A program made the position numbers and the translations under genes. Positions 32,330-40,044 of a DNA stretch of 64,000 nt are shown here, one piece after another; the stretch's first letter is position 1; every line of letters begins with the position of its first letter. Source of the stretch: Lachnospiraceae bacterium (GTDB lineage Bacteria; Bacillota; Clostridia; Lachnospirales; Lachnospiraceae). Under the pieces are notes generated by a model. That model made no database searches. It worked only from the letters and a program-made list of their open reading frames with translations, and had not been told where the DNA came from. Location: positions 1 to 64,000 of the forward strand of contig VSOB01000003.1 of assembly GCA_009774625.1 (NCBI GenBank). Reading direction: 5' to 3'.

Positions 32330-33805
32330 ATGAGACAGAGTGGTATCTTGATGGCGGTTTCCAGTATTCCGTCCCCATACGGAATCGGTTCATTTTCCAA
32401 AGAGGCTTATGCATTTGTGGATTTTCTGGAACAGGCGGGGCAGAAGCTGTGGCAGATTCTGCCGCTGGGGCCTACCGGATACGGGGATTCTCCCTACCAG
32501 TCTTTTTCCACATTTGCGGGTAATCCCTATTTTATTGATCTGGAAACACTGGTTCAGGAAGGTTATCTGACAAAGGCGGACTGTGAGGCCTGTGATTTTG
32601 GCAGTGAGGAAACTGATGTGGACTATGAGAAGATCTATCGGTCCCGATTTCAGGTTCTTCATGCGGCATACGAAAACAGCCATATCGGAGACGATCCGGA
32701 GTTTCTGGCATTTCGTCGGGGAAATGCCTACTGGCTGGATGATTATACCCTGTATATGGCAGTGAAAAATTCCTTTGGCGGTAAGAGCTGGCTGTTCTGG
32801 GATGAAAAGATCCGGCTGCGGGAGCCGGAGGAAGTGGCCCGGTATCGGGAGCAGTATGCGGATGAGATTTTATTTTATGCTTTTCTGCAGTTTTTATTTG
32901 TAAAACAATGGCAGGCGCTGAAAGCCTATGCCAATCAGAAAAAGATACAGATCATCGGGGATATTCCCATCTACGTGGCGTTGGACAGCGCGGATACCTG
33001 GGCCAATCCGGAATTGTTCCAGTTGGATGAGACATGTACGCCGGTGGCGGTGGCAGGCTGTCCCCCGGATGCGTTTTCCAGTACGGGACAGCTCTGGGGC
33101 AATCCGCTGTATCGTTGGGAATACCATAAACAGACCGGATATCAGTGGTGGGTGAGACGGGTCGCATACTGTTATCAGTTGTACGATATCGTCCGTATCG
33201 ATCATTTCCGGGGCTTTGACGAATATTATGCCATACCCTATGGGGATGAGACGGCAGAATACGGAAGCTGGGAGCCGGGACCGGGATATGAGATTTTCCG
33301 TACGTTCCGGGCGCAGCTGGGCAGGATCAAAGTGATCGCGGAGGATTTGGGCTATCTGACGCCTTCGGTACTCAGACTGGTGAAAAAGACCGGTTATCCG
33401 GGTATGAAGGTTTTGCAGTTCGCCTTTGATTCCGGAGAAGAGAATGATTATCTGCCACACAACTACACCAGGAATTGTGTGGTTTATACCGGGACCCATG
33501 ATAATGACACTACTGTCAGTTGGTATCAGTCGTTAAAACGCCGGGATCAGAATTTTATGAAACGGTATCTGCAGATCAGAAACAGAAAGGGGATCCACTG
33601 GAATCTGATCCGGGCAGCGCTTTCCAGCGTGGCGGATATGGCTGTGATTCCCATGCAGGATTATCTGGGACTGGACGGAGAGGCACGTATGAATCTGCCT
33701 TCTACTCTGGGCGGCAACTGGAAATGGAGAATGAAAGCAGATGCCTGTACCGATGAACTGGCAGAGAAGATTCGCAGTATGGTGAAATTATATGGCAGAC
33801 TCTGA
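32330..33805 (+). CDS. malQ: 4-alpha-glucanotransferase 2 (GH77)
   Basis: 491 aa, similar in length and all motifs to the first copy (GDIPIYVALDSADTWAN, RIDHFRGFDEYY, IAEDLGYLTPSV, YTGTHDNDTT), plainly a paralogue but with many substitutions, so not a recent duplication. Start follows GGTGAAAGGGGATAGACC. Co-transcribed with lacI2. Two GH77 enzymes so close may differ in chain-length preference or in expression; that is inference. Confidence 0.94.
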   Translation: MRQSGILMAVSSIPSPYGIGSFSKEAYAFVDFLEQAGQKLWQILPLGPTGYGDSPYQSFSTFAGNPYFIDLETLVQEGYLTKADCEACDFGSEETDVDYEKIYRSRFQVLHAAYENSHIGDDPEFLAFRRGNAYWLDDYTLYMAVKNSFGGKSWLFWDEKIRLREPEEVARYREQYADEILFYAFLQFLFVKQWQALKAYANQKKIQIIGDIPIYVALDSADTWANPELFQLDETCTPVAVAGCPPDAFSSTGQLWGNPLYRWEYHKQTGYQWWVRRVAYCYQLYDIVRIDHFRGFDEYYAIPYGDETAEYGSWEPGPGYEIFRTFRAQLGRIKVIAEDLGYLTPSVLRLVKKTGYPGMKVLQFAFDSGEENDYLPHNYTRNCVVYTGTHDNDTTVSWYQSLKRRDQNFMKRYLQIRNRKGIHWNLIRAALSSVADMAVIPMQDYLGLDGEARMNLPSTLGGNWKWRMKADACTDELAEKIRSMVKLYGRL

Positions 33806-33836
33806 GTATGGAAAGCGGCAGTTTGCGGGCGTTCGG

Positions 33837-33859
33837 CCCAAAGTGTATTTTGGGACTTT
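33837..33859 (+). terminator. Weak terminator candidate after malQ2
   Basis: CCCAAA (33837-33842) and TTTGGG (33849-33854) with a 6-base loop, then ACTTTT. Short stem and short T run, so only moderately convincing. Confidence 0.4.
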
Positions 33860-33861
33860 TG

Positions 33862-33890
33862 TTGAATGTTCAGGGATTTTCGGTTAGAAT
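33862..33890 (+). promoter_or_regulatory. Sigma-A promoter of the lipoprotein hydrolase gene
   Basis: TTGAAT (33862-33867), 17-base spacer, TAGAAT (33885-33890); start codon 66 bases after the -10. Confidence 0.75.
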
Positions 33891-33956
33891 AGAATCATGA
33901 TTGCGGACGGCGGAAACAGAACCGGGGCAAAATCTCAGAAAAAGGGAAGGTAACTT

Positions 33957-35396
33957 ATGAAAAATGTGGGGATGAAACGATTGTGTGTGTTTCTGATGGC
34001 GTCTCTGACTGTCTTTACCGTGTCCTGCGGCATTCCGGGACTTGGCGGCGGAAAAGAAGAGGAAAGCGTAAAAGGCAAGACAGAGGGACAGAGTTTTGCG
34101 CAGGCGCATGATGCTTTTCAGACGACGCTGGCGAAGCAGGAGAGCGATGACGATCCGATTCCGGAGCCTCCGGAAGGGGTGTTTGAACTGGTGAATTATC
34201 CTACTAAGGTAGGGGATATGGCAGCCTATGTATCCAGTGATCCGGGGGACGGGCAGAAGCATCCTATGATTATCTGGGTGGTAGGCGGCTGGGGCAATGG
34301 CATCAGCGATTTCCCCTGGACGTATCCGGAATGGGACAACGATCAGACCGGCTCAGCCTTCTGGCGGTCGGGCGTGCTGACCATGTATCCGTCCTTCCGG
34401 GGCGGCAATGGCAATCCGGGCAATTATGAAGCATTGTTCGGTGAAGTGGATGATATCATATCCGCTTATGAGTACGCGGCGTCCCTGCCTTATGTGGATC
34501 CGAACCGTATCTATCTGGGCGGACACAGTACGGGAGGCACACGCGCTCTGTTGGCATCAGAATATTCGGACAAGTTCCGGGCAGTGTTCTGCTTTGGCGC
34601 AGTGGATGACATCCGCTATCATAACAACAGCCAGTTTACTTTTGATACCAGTATCGAAGAAGAATATACCATGCGTTCTCCGATTCACTGGCTGGAGGAT
34701 GTGAAGTCCCCTACGTTCCTGATAGAAGGCAGTGAGGGCAATGGATCCAACCTGAAGCGGATACAGGAAGCAACCGAAAATGAAAATATCAATTGCTATA
34801 TTCTGGAGGGATATGACCACTTTGCCCCGCTTGGGCCGATCACGCCTCTGCTGGCAGAAAAGATACTGGCAGATACAGGAGCAGAGCCGAATATTTCCAT
34901 TACACAGGAAGAACTGGAAAAGGCCATGACAGCAGAGCCGGAGATTCCGCTGCCGGTAATGACAGAGTATACGGAAGAAGGACTGGGGATGCTGTTTTCC
35001 TGCCCTTACATCTGGGAGGCGGCTGATATTTCGGAGAACGGCGGATTTTCGTTTGTTTTTGCATCTCCTTATGACGGAGACAATGTATGGGATATGAGCA
35101 ATATGTATCTGGACATTTACGGCGCCTATGAAGGAGATTTTCTGAAAGACCTGACCGAACAACTGGAAAGCGACGGCTATGAAGTACAGCAGACAGAAAT
35201 CGGCGGAAAACCGGCGATAGATGCCTATGGCCTGACATCGGCGGATGAAAACGGGAATGTGTTCCGGAATCGTTTTATTATGATTCAGGTGGAAGAGGAA
35301 TTTGTCAGCTTCGACTTTTATATTCTGGATGCTTATGGGACTGATGCAGACGAACTGTTCCAGAGTATTGCAGACAGCATAGTGTTTGAACAGTAA
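33957..35396 (+). CDS. Lipoprotein with alpha/beta-hydrolase (peptidase S9-like) domain
   Basis: 479 aa, exported lipoprotein: signal MKNVGMKRLCVFLMASLTVFTV with lipobox VSC (Cys24). Residues about 85-320 form an alpha/beta hydrolase: oxyanion region MIIWVVGGWGN, nucleophile elbow GGHSTGG, Asp candidate in LIEGSEGN and His in EGYDHFAPLGP, the order of prolyl-oligopeptidase or dienelactone hydrolases. The last 140 residues form a separate beta-rich domain (SFVFASPYDGDNVWDMSN, VSFDFYILDAYGTDADELF) that I do not recognise. Start follows AAGGGAAGGTAACTT. Monocistronic between its own promoter and a bidirectional terminator. Substrate unknown: esterase or peptidase. Confidence 0.8.
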   Translation: MKNVGMKRLCVFLMASLTVFTVSCGIPGLGGGKEEESVKGKTEGQSFAQAHDAFQTTLAKQESDDDPIPEPPEGVFELVNYPTKVGDMAAYVSSDPGDGQKHPMIIWVVGGWGNGISDFPWTYPEWDNDQTGSAFWRSGVLTMYPSFRGGNGNPGNYEALFGEVDDIISAYEYAASLPYVDPNRIYLGGHSTGGTRALLASEYSDKFRAVFCFGAVDDIRYHNNSQFTFDTSIEEEYTMRSPIHWLEDVKSPTFLIEGSEGNGSNLKRIQEATENENINCYILEGYDHFAPLGPITPLLAEKILADTGAEPNISITQEELEKAMTAEPEIPLPVMTEYTEEGLGMLFSCPYIWEAADISENGGFSFVFASPYDGDNVWDMSNMYLDIYGAYEGDFLKDLTEQLESDGYEVQQTEIGGKPAIDAYGLTSADENGNVFRNRFIMIQVEEEFVSFDFYILDAYGTDADELFQSIADSIVFEQ

Positions 35397-35449
35397 AAAA
35401 TAAGGGTGTTCCAAAAGTCACGAAAAGACTTGAGGGATGCCCTTATTTT
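35397..35449. terminator. Bidirectional terminator between convergent genes
   Basis: Arms AAAATAAGGG (35397-35406) and CCCTTATTTT (35440-35449) with inner TTCC/GGGA pairing. A/T-flanked on both sides, so it can serve the lipoprotein gene and the minus-strand DUF3795-like gene. Confidence 0.8.
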
Positions 35450-35533
35450 AGCAATGAATAATCCGTACAGTTTCAGTAATCGGCAACAGTCCTGCTTTGT
35501 TCCGATCATATATATGTCGGTCAGGGGGACATT

Positions 35534-35971
35534 TTACGATCTCCAACGCTTCCATATTACAATTTCAGCATCTTCGCCGTAACCGCTGTATTCGGATACC
35601 ATAAGATATGCTTCATCCGCAGCGATTCCATAACATCGGTCGCTTCCTTTTTTGTGTAACTGATTCCCCAGATATATCTTGTTATCATCCCAGAACTTTA
35701 TCATTTGTCCGTTCGGCAGGGGATAGTGGAGATTGATAAAAGAGCCTTTGAGAGCGTTCAGGTCTGTGATTTCCTCCATATCCGGAATATTCAGTTCCCG
35801 GATTGCCGCGATCAGTTTTTCTTTCAGTTCGCTCAGTGCATGCTCTCCCTTTTGACAGCATAATGCAACGATACATTCTGCCCCAAAGGGCTGGCCGTTT
35901 GTTTTTGCACAACCGTTGCAGCTACTGTTTAATTCGCATTTGGTACAATCCATTCCACAGATAGATGTCAT
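35534..35971 (-). CDS. Cysteine-rich DUF3795-like protein
   Basis: 145 aa. N-terminal cysteine cluster CGMDCTKCELNSSCNGCA plus later CIVALCC is the pattern of DUF3795 proteins, which probably bind a metal or Fe-S centre. The C-terminal half (WDDNKIYLGNQLHKKGSDRCYGIAADE) is unlike the core family and resembles small beta-rich domains. Start follows AAAGGAGAAAACAAT. Function unknown. Confidence 0.7.
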   Translation of the reverse strand: MTSICGMDCTKCELNSSCNGCAKTNGQPFGAECIVALCCQKGEHALSELKEKLIAAIRELNIPDMEEITDLNALKGSFINLHYPLPNGQMIKFWDDNKIYLGNQLHKKGSDRCYGIAADEAYLMVSEYSGYGEDAEIVIWKRWRS

Positions 35972-36043
35972 ATTGTTTTCTCCTTTGTTCTGATATTCAC
36001 GGGATGATTTGTACTATAATGACAGCACATCCTGTTTTTCACG

Positions 36044-36499
36044 TTATGGCATTTCCGGTTTGTGACTGGCCAGATATGAATTGTGATAAGCGGGATCATA
36101 AGTTACATCCTTCAGAAACCAGGAGGGCGGGAGGAAGGCACTGGCTGCTTCTTCGGTTTCAAACTCCACCTCGGCGATGACCAGAGGCGAGAAAGGGGCA
36201 TCAAAGACATCCAGTTCAATGGTGTGACCTTCAAAGGGGATCAAATACCGCTTTTTAGATATGACATTCCCGTCACATTTTGGCAGCAGATGACGATAAC
36301 TTTCCTCATGCAAAGGCAGATTGTATTCTTCCCTTGCCAGCATCCCGCTTCCCTTATAGGTCAGATAAAACCGGTCATCTTCTCTGCGGATACGAATCAC
36401 AGGTTCTGTGTTCAGATAAGCCTGTTCCAGATGCCGGACCGGATACTGTGAAAGCCGATCGGGCAGTTGGCGGACCGTAAATTTCCGTTCAATTTCCAT
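36044..36499 (-). CDS. CYTH-domain protein (triphosphate tunnel metalloenzyme)
   Basis: 151 aa. It starts with MEIERKF, the ExExK signature of CYTH proteins, followed by alternating strands with Arg/Lys/Glu pairs (VIRIRRE, FYLTYKG, IELDVFDAP, IAEVEFETEEAA) forming the tunnel. These enzymes hydrolyse or bind inorganic triphosphate, thiamine triphosphate or nucleotides. Start follows AAAGGAGACAACGCAC. Has its own promoter at 36534-36562. Confidence 0.88.
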   Translation of the reverse strand: MEIERKFTVRQLPDRLSQYPVRHLEQAYLNTEPVIRIRREDDRFYLTYKGSGMLAREEYNLPLHEESYRHLLPKCDGNVISKKRYLIPFEGHTIELDVFDAPFSPLVIAEVEFETEEAASAFLPPSWFLKDVTYDPAYHNSYLASHKPEMP

Positions 36500-36533
36500 G
36501 TGCGTTGTCTCCTTTATCTGGGTTTGTCGTTAT

Positions 36534-36562
36534 ATTCTAGCAAATTCCGGAGGGCGTGGCAA
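36534..36562 (-). promoter_or_regulatory. Sigma-A promoter of the CYTH gene
   Basis: Minus strand: TTGCCA (36557-36562), 17-base spacer, TAGAAT (36534-36539), 35 bases before the start codon. Confidence 0.8.
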
Positions 36563-36606
36563 GATTCTCTTTCGATCATATCTTTTTCATTCCAGAGAGG
36601 GATATT

Positions 36607-37086
36607 TTAAAGGTTGTTCTCATCCTCCCAAAACTTTGTTGTACTTACATTCGGTTCAATTTTTCTGCATAAATCTTCATCATAGGTGGTTAAAGTCATT
36701 TGTACAACGCATTTTGTCTTTTCATTTATTTTCTGCAAAAGGTCGATATCCCGCAAAATCCGGTCTGATTTTGTAATGACTGTAAATCCAAACCCATATT
36801 TATCTATGAAATGCAGGGCTTTTCTGAGAGTTCTGATTTCCAGCTCCAAAGGAATATAGAGGCCGGTCATAGAACCTGTACCGATCATACATTTCTTCCG
36901 TTTATGTTTCAGGGCATATTCCAACGGGTCAAGCGCATTTTCTTTGACCTCAATATCTTCAAAGGCGTGTTCCATATGGTAACATTTACTTCTGGAGTCA
37001 CAGTAAATGCACCCATGAGAGCAGCCACGGTATAAGTTCATTCCGTTTTTGGATGATAATATTCCTTTCGCAGTCACAAAGTGCAT
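36607..37086 (-). pseudogene. Truncated SPL-type radical SAM gene
   Basis: 159 aa with the start and radical SAM cluster motif of DNA-repair-photolyase-like (SplB-related) proteins: AKGILSSKNGMNLYRGCSHGCIYCD (CxxxCxxC). It continues normally to KIEPNVSTTK, then reads FWEDENNL and stops. Full-length relatives are near 280-300 aa, so about 130 C-terminal residues are missing, and I find no continuation in other frames before the CYTH promoter. A deletion has likely joined it to foreign sequence. Probably inactive. It follows the zinc-ribbon gene. Confidence 0.7.
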
Positions 37087-37120
37087 TTACCCTGTCCTCA
37101 CTGATTGATGTCATTCATAA

Positions 37121-37393
37121 TTATTTTTTCCAGCGCTTTAATGTGGGGAACCATTCCAGCATGGCTTTCCTTGCTTCTTCCTCAGTCATATTCTGGTTGG
37201 CGGCAGCCATTTTGGGTACACATATTTCAACCATTTCTTCCATCGTACCCTCAAAAGTAAATGCACCGTTTTCAAAACAATATTTGCAATATTCCTCGTT
37301 TTTGCTGCCGTCGGCATTTGTTCCATACAGTTCATTGGTATCTCCCATAGGCATACCACAGCACTGACAAAATTTCCGGTTCATTTCATTCAT
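37121..37393 (-). CDS. Small zinc-ribbon protein
   Basis: 90 aa. Two CxxC knuckles, FCQCCGMPM and YCKYCFENG, form a zinc ribbon as in the Zn_ribbon_2 family, followed by a short helical tail (EEARKAMLEWFPTLKRW). Start follows GAGGGTAAGAAA. It has a promoter overlapped by an inverted repeat that also occurs upstream of the neighbouring WYL regulator, suggesting control by it. Function unknown. Confidence 0.8.
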   Translation of the reverse strand: MNEMNRKFCQCCGMPMGDTNELYGTNADGSKNEEYCKYCFENGAFTFEGTMEEMVEICVPKMAAANQNMTEEEARKAMLEWFPTLKRWKK

Positions 37394-37470
37394 TTTCTTA
37401 CCCTCTGTCCTTTCTTTCTGTTTCTTTGTGTTTCAAATTTGTTTATAGTTATGTGCTATAGTATTAATTT

Positions 37471-37500
37471 AGCATATATATCCTGACACCTTTTGTCAGG
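37471..37500 (-). promoter_or_regulatory. Promoter and operator candidate of the zinc-ribbon gene
   Basis: Minus strand CTGACA (37494-37499), 17-base spacer, TATGCT (37471-37476). The -35 sits in the inverted repeat CCTGACA-5-TGTCAGG (37482-37500), also spanning the stop of the WYL regulator gene. Confidence 0.6.
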
Positions 37501-38392
37501 TTTTATATTTTTCATAGATCAGTTTTGCCTGCCCTGCGATCACTTCTTTTAAATAAGCAGGTGAAAGGATATCCACCTGGGTTCCAAAGGACAGCAAAAA
37601 GCCTGTCAGCCATGCATCTTCCGGCATTTTTGCAGAAACGATCAGATCACCATTTTCCTGCCTTTGTATTTGCGTATTATCGAACTCATCGTAAACCCGG
37701 TATGCCATTTCTTCCGGAAAACGAAGTGTAATCAGATGATATTCCTCTTCGGAGATGTCTGCCGGTTCCGGAAAATTGCGACGCTGAAAATTTTCATGTA
37801 AAATCTCCAAATCTAAAATGCGGTTCAATTTGAATATCCGCAAATCCTGTTTCTCTGTGCAAAACGCTTTCAAATACCATGCGTATGCTTTGTAAATAAG
37901 TTTGGATGGCTGGACGATTCTTTCGCTAATAGCTTTATAAGAACTAGCATAATGGATTTTAACGTTTTTACAATGAATGATTGCCGATTTCAACAGTTCA
38001 AATTTTTCATTGTCAAATCCTTTGTTTCCCCATCTGGAAAAATCCACTTCAAACCAATTCTCCGAAGGGAGATGAAAAATAGCAGAAAGTTTCTGCAATG
38101 TCTGGCTGTCGGCAATATTCTGTGTGAAATTGATGCTCTGCAATGCCGTGAGGATTTCCTGCTTTTCATCCTCTGATAGTACAGCCTGATCCAGAACAAA
38201 ATCGTTCATCAGATGAATACCGCCATTTCTGCCGGCTTCTGCATAAATGGGAATACCTGCTCCGCTTAGGGCATCAATATCCCTGTAAATCGTTCTGACC
38301 GATACTTCAAATTTTTCTGCTAATTCAGGAGCGGTAGCCTGTCCCTTATCAAGCAAATAGTACACGATCCTGAATAATCTGCTTTCCTGCAT
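37496..38392 (-). CDS. WYL-domain transcriptional regulator (YafY-like)
   Basis: 298 aa. N-terminal HTH_11 domain (LFRIVYYLLDKGQATAPELAEKF, SVRTIYRDIDALS) followed by a WYL domain (residues about 140-210, including KAYAWYLKAFCTEKQDLRIFKLNR) and its C-terminal extension. Regulators of this class sense small ligands or nucleic acid. I start at ATG 38392 after AAAGGAGACATAGGG; an upstream in-frame ATG at 38437 lies inside the operator-like palindrome. Possible target: its own gene and the zinc-ribbon gene downstream, both near CTGACA/TGTCAG repeats. Confidence 0.9.
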   Translation of the reverse strand: MQESRLFRIVYYLLDKGQATAPELAEKFEVSVRTIYRDIDALSGAGIPIYAEAGRNGGIHLMNDFVLDQAVLSEDEKQEILTALQSINFTQNIADSQTLQKLSAIFHLPSENWFEVDFSRWGNKGFDNEKFELLKSAIIHCKNVKIHYASSYKAISERIVQPSKLIYKAYAWYLKAFCTEKQDLRIFKLNRILDLEILHENFQRRNFPEPADISEEEYHLITLRFPEEMAYRVYDEFDNTQIQRQENGDLIVSAKMPEDAWLTGFLLSFGTQVDILSPAYLKEVIAGQAKLIYEKYKT

Positions 38393-38430
38393 CCCTATGT
38401 CTCCTTTTACAACAGTATAGCATTCAAATA

Positions 38431-38447
38431 CTGACATGCTATGTCAG
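38431..38447. promoter_or_regulatory. Palindromic operator candidate upstream of the WYL regulator
   Basis: Perfect inverted repeat CTGACAT-GCT-ATGTCAG, in the promoter region of the regulator gene (TATACT -10 lies between it and the start). Half-sites match those at 37482-37500. Confidence 0.6.
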
Positions 38448-38562
38448 CATTTATTATATCCTTTTATTTTCCTGATATCAATTGTCTGCGTTACCTTCTG
38501 ATACCACACTCCGGGCAGACCAAAGACAGAACAGTGGTTATCAGGAGAGAGTTTGAAAAAAA

Positions 38563-38591
38563 TTCCCACAAAACCAGATTTATGATATAAT
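38563..38591 (+). promoter_or_regulatory. Promoter of the DJ-1/DUF1287 pair
   Basis: TTCCCA (38563-38568), 17-base spacer, perfect TATAAT (38586-38591). Transcription would begin at the first base or two of the structured repeat, giving a leader of about 180 bases before the DJ-1 start. Confidence 0.65.
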
Positions 38592-38595
38592 AGCC

Positions 38596-38751
38596 GCAAA
38601 GGAAAAACAAGCGGGTGCGAAGCAGCCATTTGTTTTTCCTGCGGCGTTAACGAGCAAACGTCCGATGAAATCGGACAGAGGAGCGCATAAGCGCGGGTTT
38701 GCGAGTCAGGAAAGCAAAGGAAAAACAAGCGGGTGCGAAGATGCCATTTGT
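38596..38751 (+). repeat. Structured repeat element in the DJ-1 gene leader
   Basis: Two direct copies of a 38-base unit (38596-38633 and 38714-38751, 36 of 38 bases alike) flank about 80 bases able to fold into a junction: GCAAAC (38654-38659)/GTTTGC outer stem with inner hairpins TCCGAT-gaa-ATCGGA and GCGC-ATAA-GCGC. Copy 1 itself closes a hairpin with arms GGAAAAACAA and TTGTTTTTCC. Part of the unit matches the element at 3765-3786. The 387-base gap 38393-38779 holds this element, the promoter and the WYL control region, and no other gene. Confidence 0.6.
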
Positions 38752-38779
38752 GGAAGAAAAAAGAAAGGCGGTTGGAAAA

Positions 38780-39331
38780 ATGAGCAAAGTATGCATTTTC
38801 TTTGCAGAAGGGTATGAGGAAATAGAAGCATTGACAGTGGTGGATCTGCTGCGGCGCAGCGGCATTGATATTGATATGGTATCGGTCACGGGCAATCTGA
38901 CAGTGACCAGTTCTCATGGGGTGGCAGTGCGGACGGACAGTCTGTTTGAAGAGACGGATTTTTCGGAGGTTCAGATGCTGGTTCTGCCGGGCGGTATGCC
39001 GGGCACCAAAAATCTGGAAGCGCATGGGCCTCTGATGAAGCTGGTGGATGAATTTTATGAAAAAGGCAGATATTTGGCGGCGATCTGTGCGGCGCCCAGT
39101 ATATTGGGACATAAAGGGATGCTGAAAGGAAAGTGCGCCTGCTCTTTTCCGGAGTTTGAAAGTCATCTGGAAGGCGCTCAGGTGAGTCATAGCAGTGTGG
39201 AGGTGGCAGGCAATGTGATCACTGCCAGAGGTATGGGATGTGCGATTGATTTTGGCCTGGCGATTGTGACGGCTTTCCAGGGAAGGGATGCGGCGGATGC
39301 ATTGGCCCGTAAAATCGTATATGAAACATAA
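38780..39331 (+). CDS. DJ-1/PfpI family protein
   Basis: 183 aa, full length for DJ-1. Conserved Glu in FAEGYEEIEAL and nucleophilic Cys in AAICAAPSIL (about residue 103), with PGGMPGTKNL between. DJ-1 proteins are linked to glyoxalase/deglycase or oxidative stress roles; exact activity is uncertain. Start at ATG 38780; the frame is open to 38699 but that part is the repeat element. The next gene overlaps its stop by 11 bases. Confidence 0.9.
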   Translation: MSKVCIFFAEGYEEIEALTVVDLLRRSGIDIDMVSVTGNLTVTSSHGVAVRTDSLFEETDFSEVQMLVLPGGMPGTKNLEAHGPLMKLVDEFYEKGRYLAAICAAPSILGHKGMLKGKCACSFPEFESHLEGAQVSHSSVEVAGNVITARGMGCAIDFGLAIVTAFQGRDAADALARKIVYET

Positions 39332-40007
39332 AAAAAAGATCCCTGTAAAAAGGCGGTTTTGGCGCCGCCGACTGTGTCTGGCGGCGCTGGCAGCCTGCAG
39401 TGTGGTATTGGTGTATCTGGCGTACCGATGGAATGTGATTCCTCATAAATCTTATGACAGCGCAGTGTTTGGCATAGAGAATTTCAAAAGCAGTCAGGAC
39501 AGGGACAAAGACGGGGTCGATGACCAGACGGATATTCTGGAAAGTGCCAGAGCTTATACAGCGACAAATCCCAGGTACCGGAGCAGCTATTATGAAGGCG
39601 GATATCCGGATGACGGCTATGGGGTATGTACGGATGTGGTGGCGTTTGCTCTGCTGGGGGCAGGGTATGATCTGATGGAGCTGGTGGATGGGGACATCGC
39701 ACTTCATCCGGAGGACTATGATGTGGAAGAGGCAGACCCCAATATTGATTTCCGCCGGGTGCGGAATCTGCAGGTCTGGCTGAAACACAATGCCATTTCC
39801 CTGACCACGGATCTCACAGAGATTGAAGAATGGCAGGGCGGTGATATTGTGGTGTTCTCCAGGCACATCGGGGTAGTCTCTGATCAAAGAAATAAAAAGG
39901 GGATTCCGTTTGTGATCCACAGCGCCAATCCGGTTCAGCTCAGATATGAGGAGGACATACTGGAAACCTGGGGAGAGATCGTAGGGCATTACCGGATCAG
40001 CCGGTAA
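39321..40007 (+). CDS. Membrane-anchored DUF1287-like protein
   Basis: 228 aa. Basic N-terminus (KHKKKIPVKRRFWRRR), one membrane segment (LCLAALAACSVVLVYLAY), then an extracellular domain. It has a calcium-loop-like motif DRDKDGVDDQTD, then GVCTDVVAFALLGAG and HIGVVSD whose Cys and His fit an NlpC/P60-like papain fold as proposed for DUF1287. A cell-wall role is inference. The start may be ATG 39288, which follows GGGAAGGG but adds an odd leader; ATG 39321 overlaps the DJ-1 stop. Confidence 0.78.
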   Translation: MKHKKKIPVKRRFWRRRLCLAALAACSVVLVYLAYRWNVIPHKSYDSAVFGIENFKSSQDRDKDGVDDQTDILESARAYTATNPRYRSSYYEGGYPDDGYGVCTDVVAFALLGAGYDLMELVDGDIALHPEDYDVEEADPNIDFRRVRNLQVWLKHNAISLTTDLTEIEEWQGGDIVVFSRHIGVVSDQRNKKGIPFVIHSANPVQLRYEEDILETWGEIVGHYRISR

Positions 40008-40044
40008 TGCTGTGGAATATGAGGAGGATGGAAAGGAAAAGGTG

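Noticed and set aside
38699..38779. N-terminal extension of the DJ-1 protein
   Set aside because: It translates the repeat element; DJ-1 proteins begin directly with the first beta strand as from 38780.
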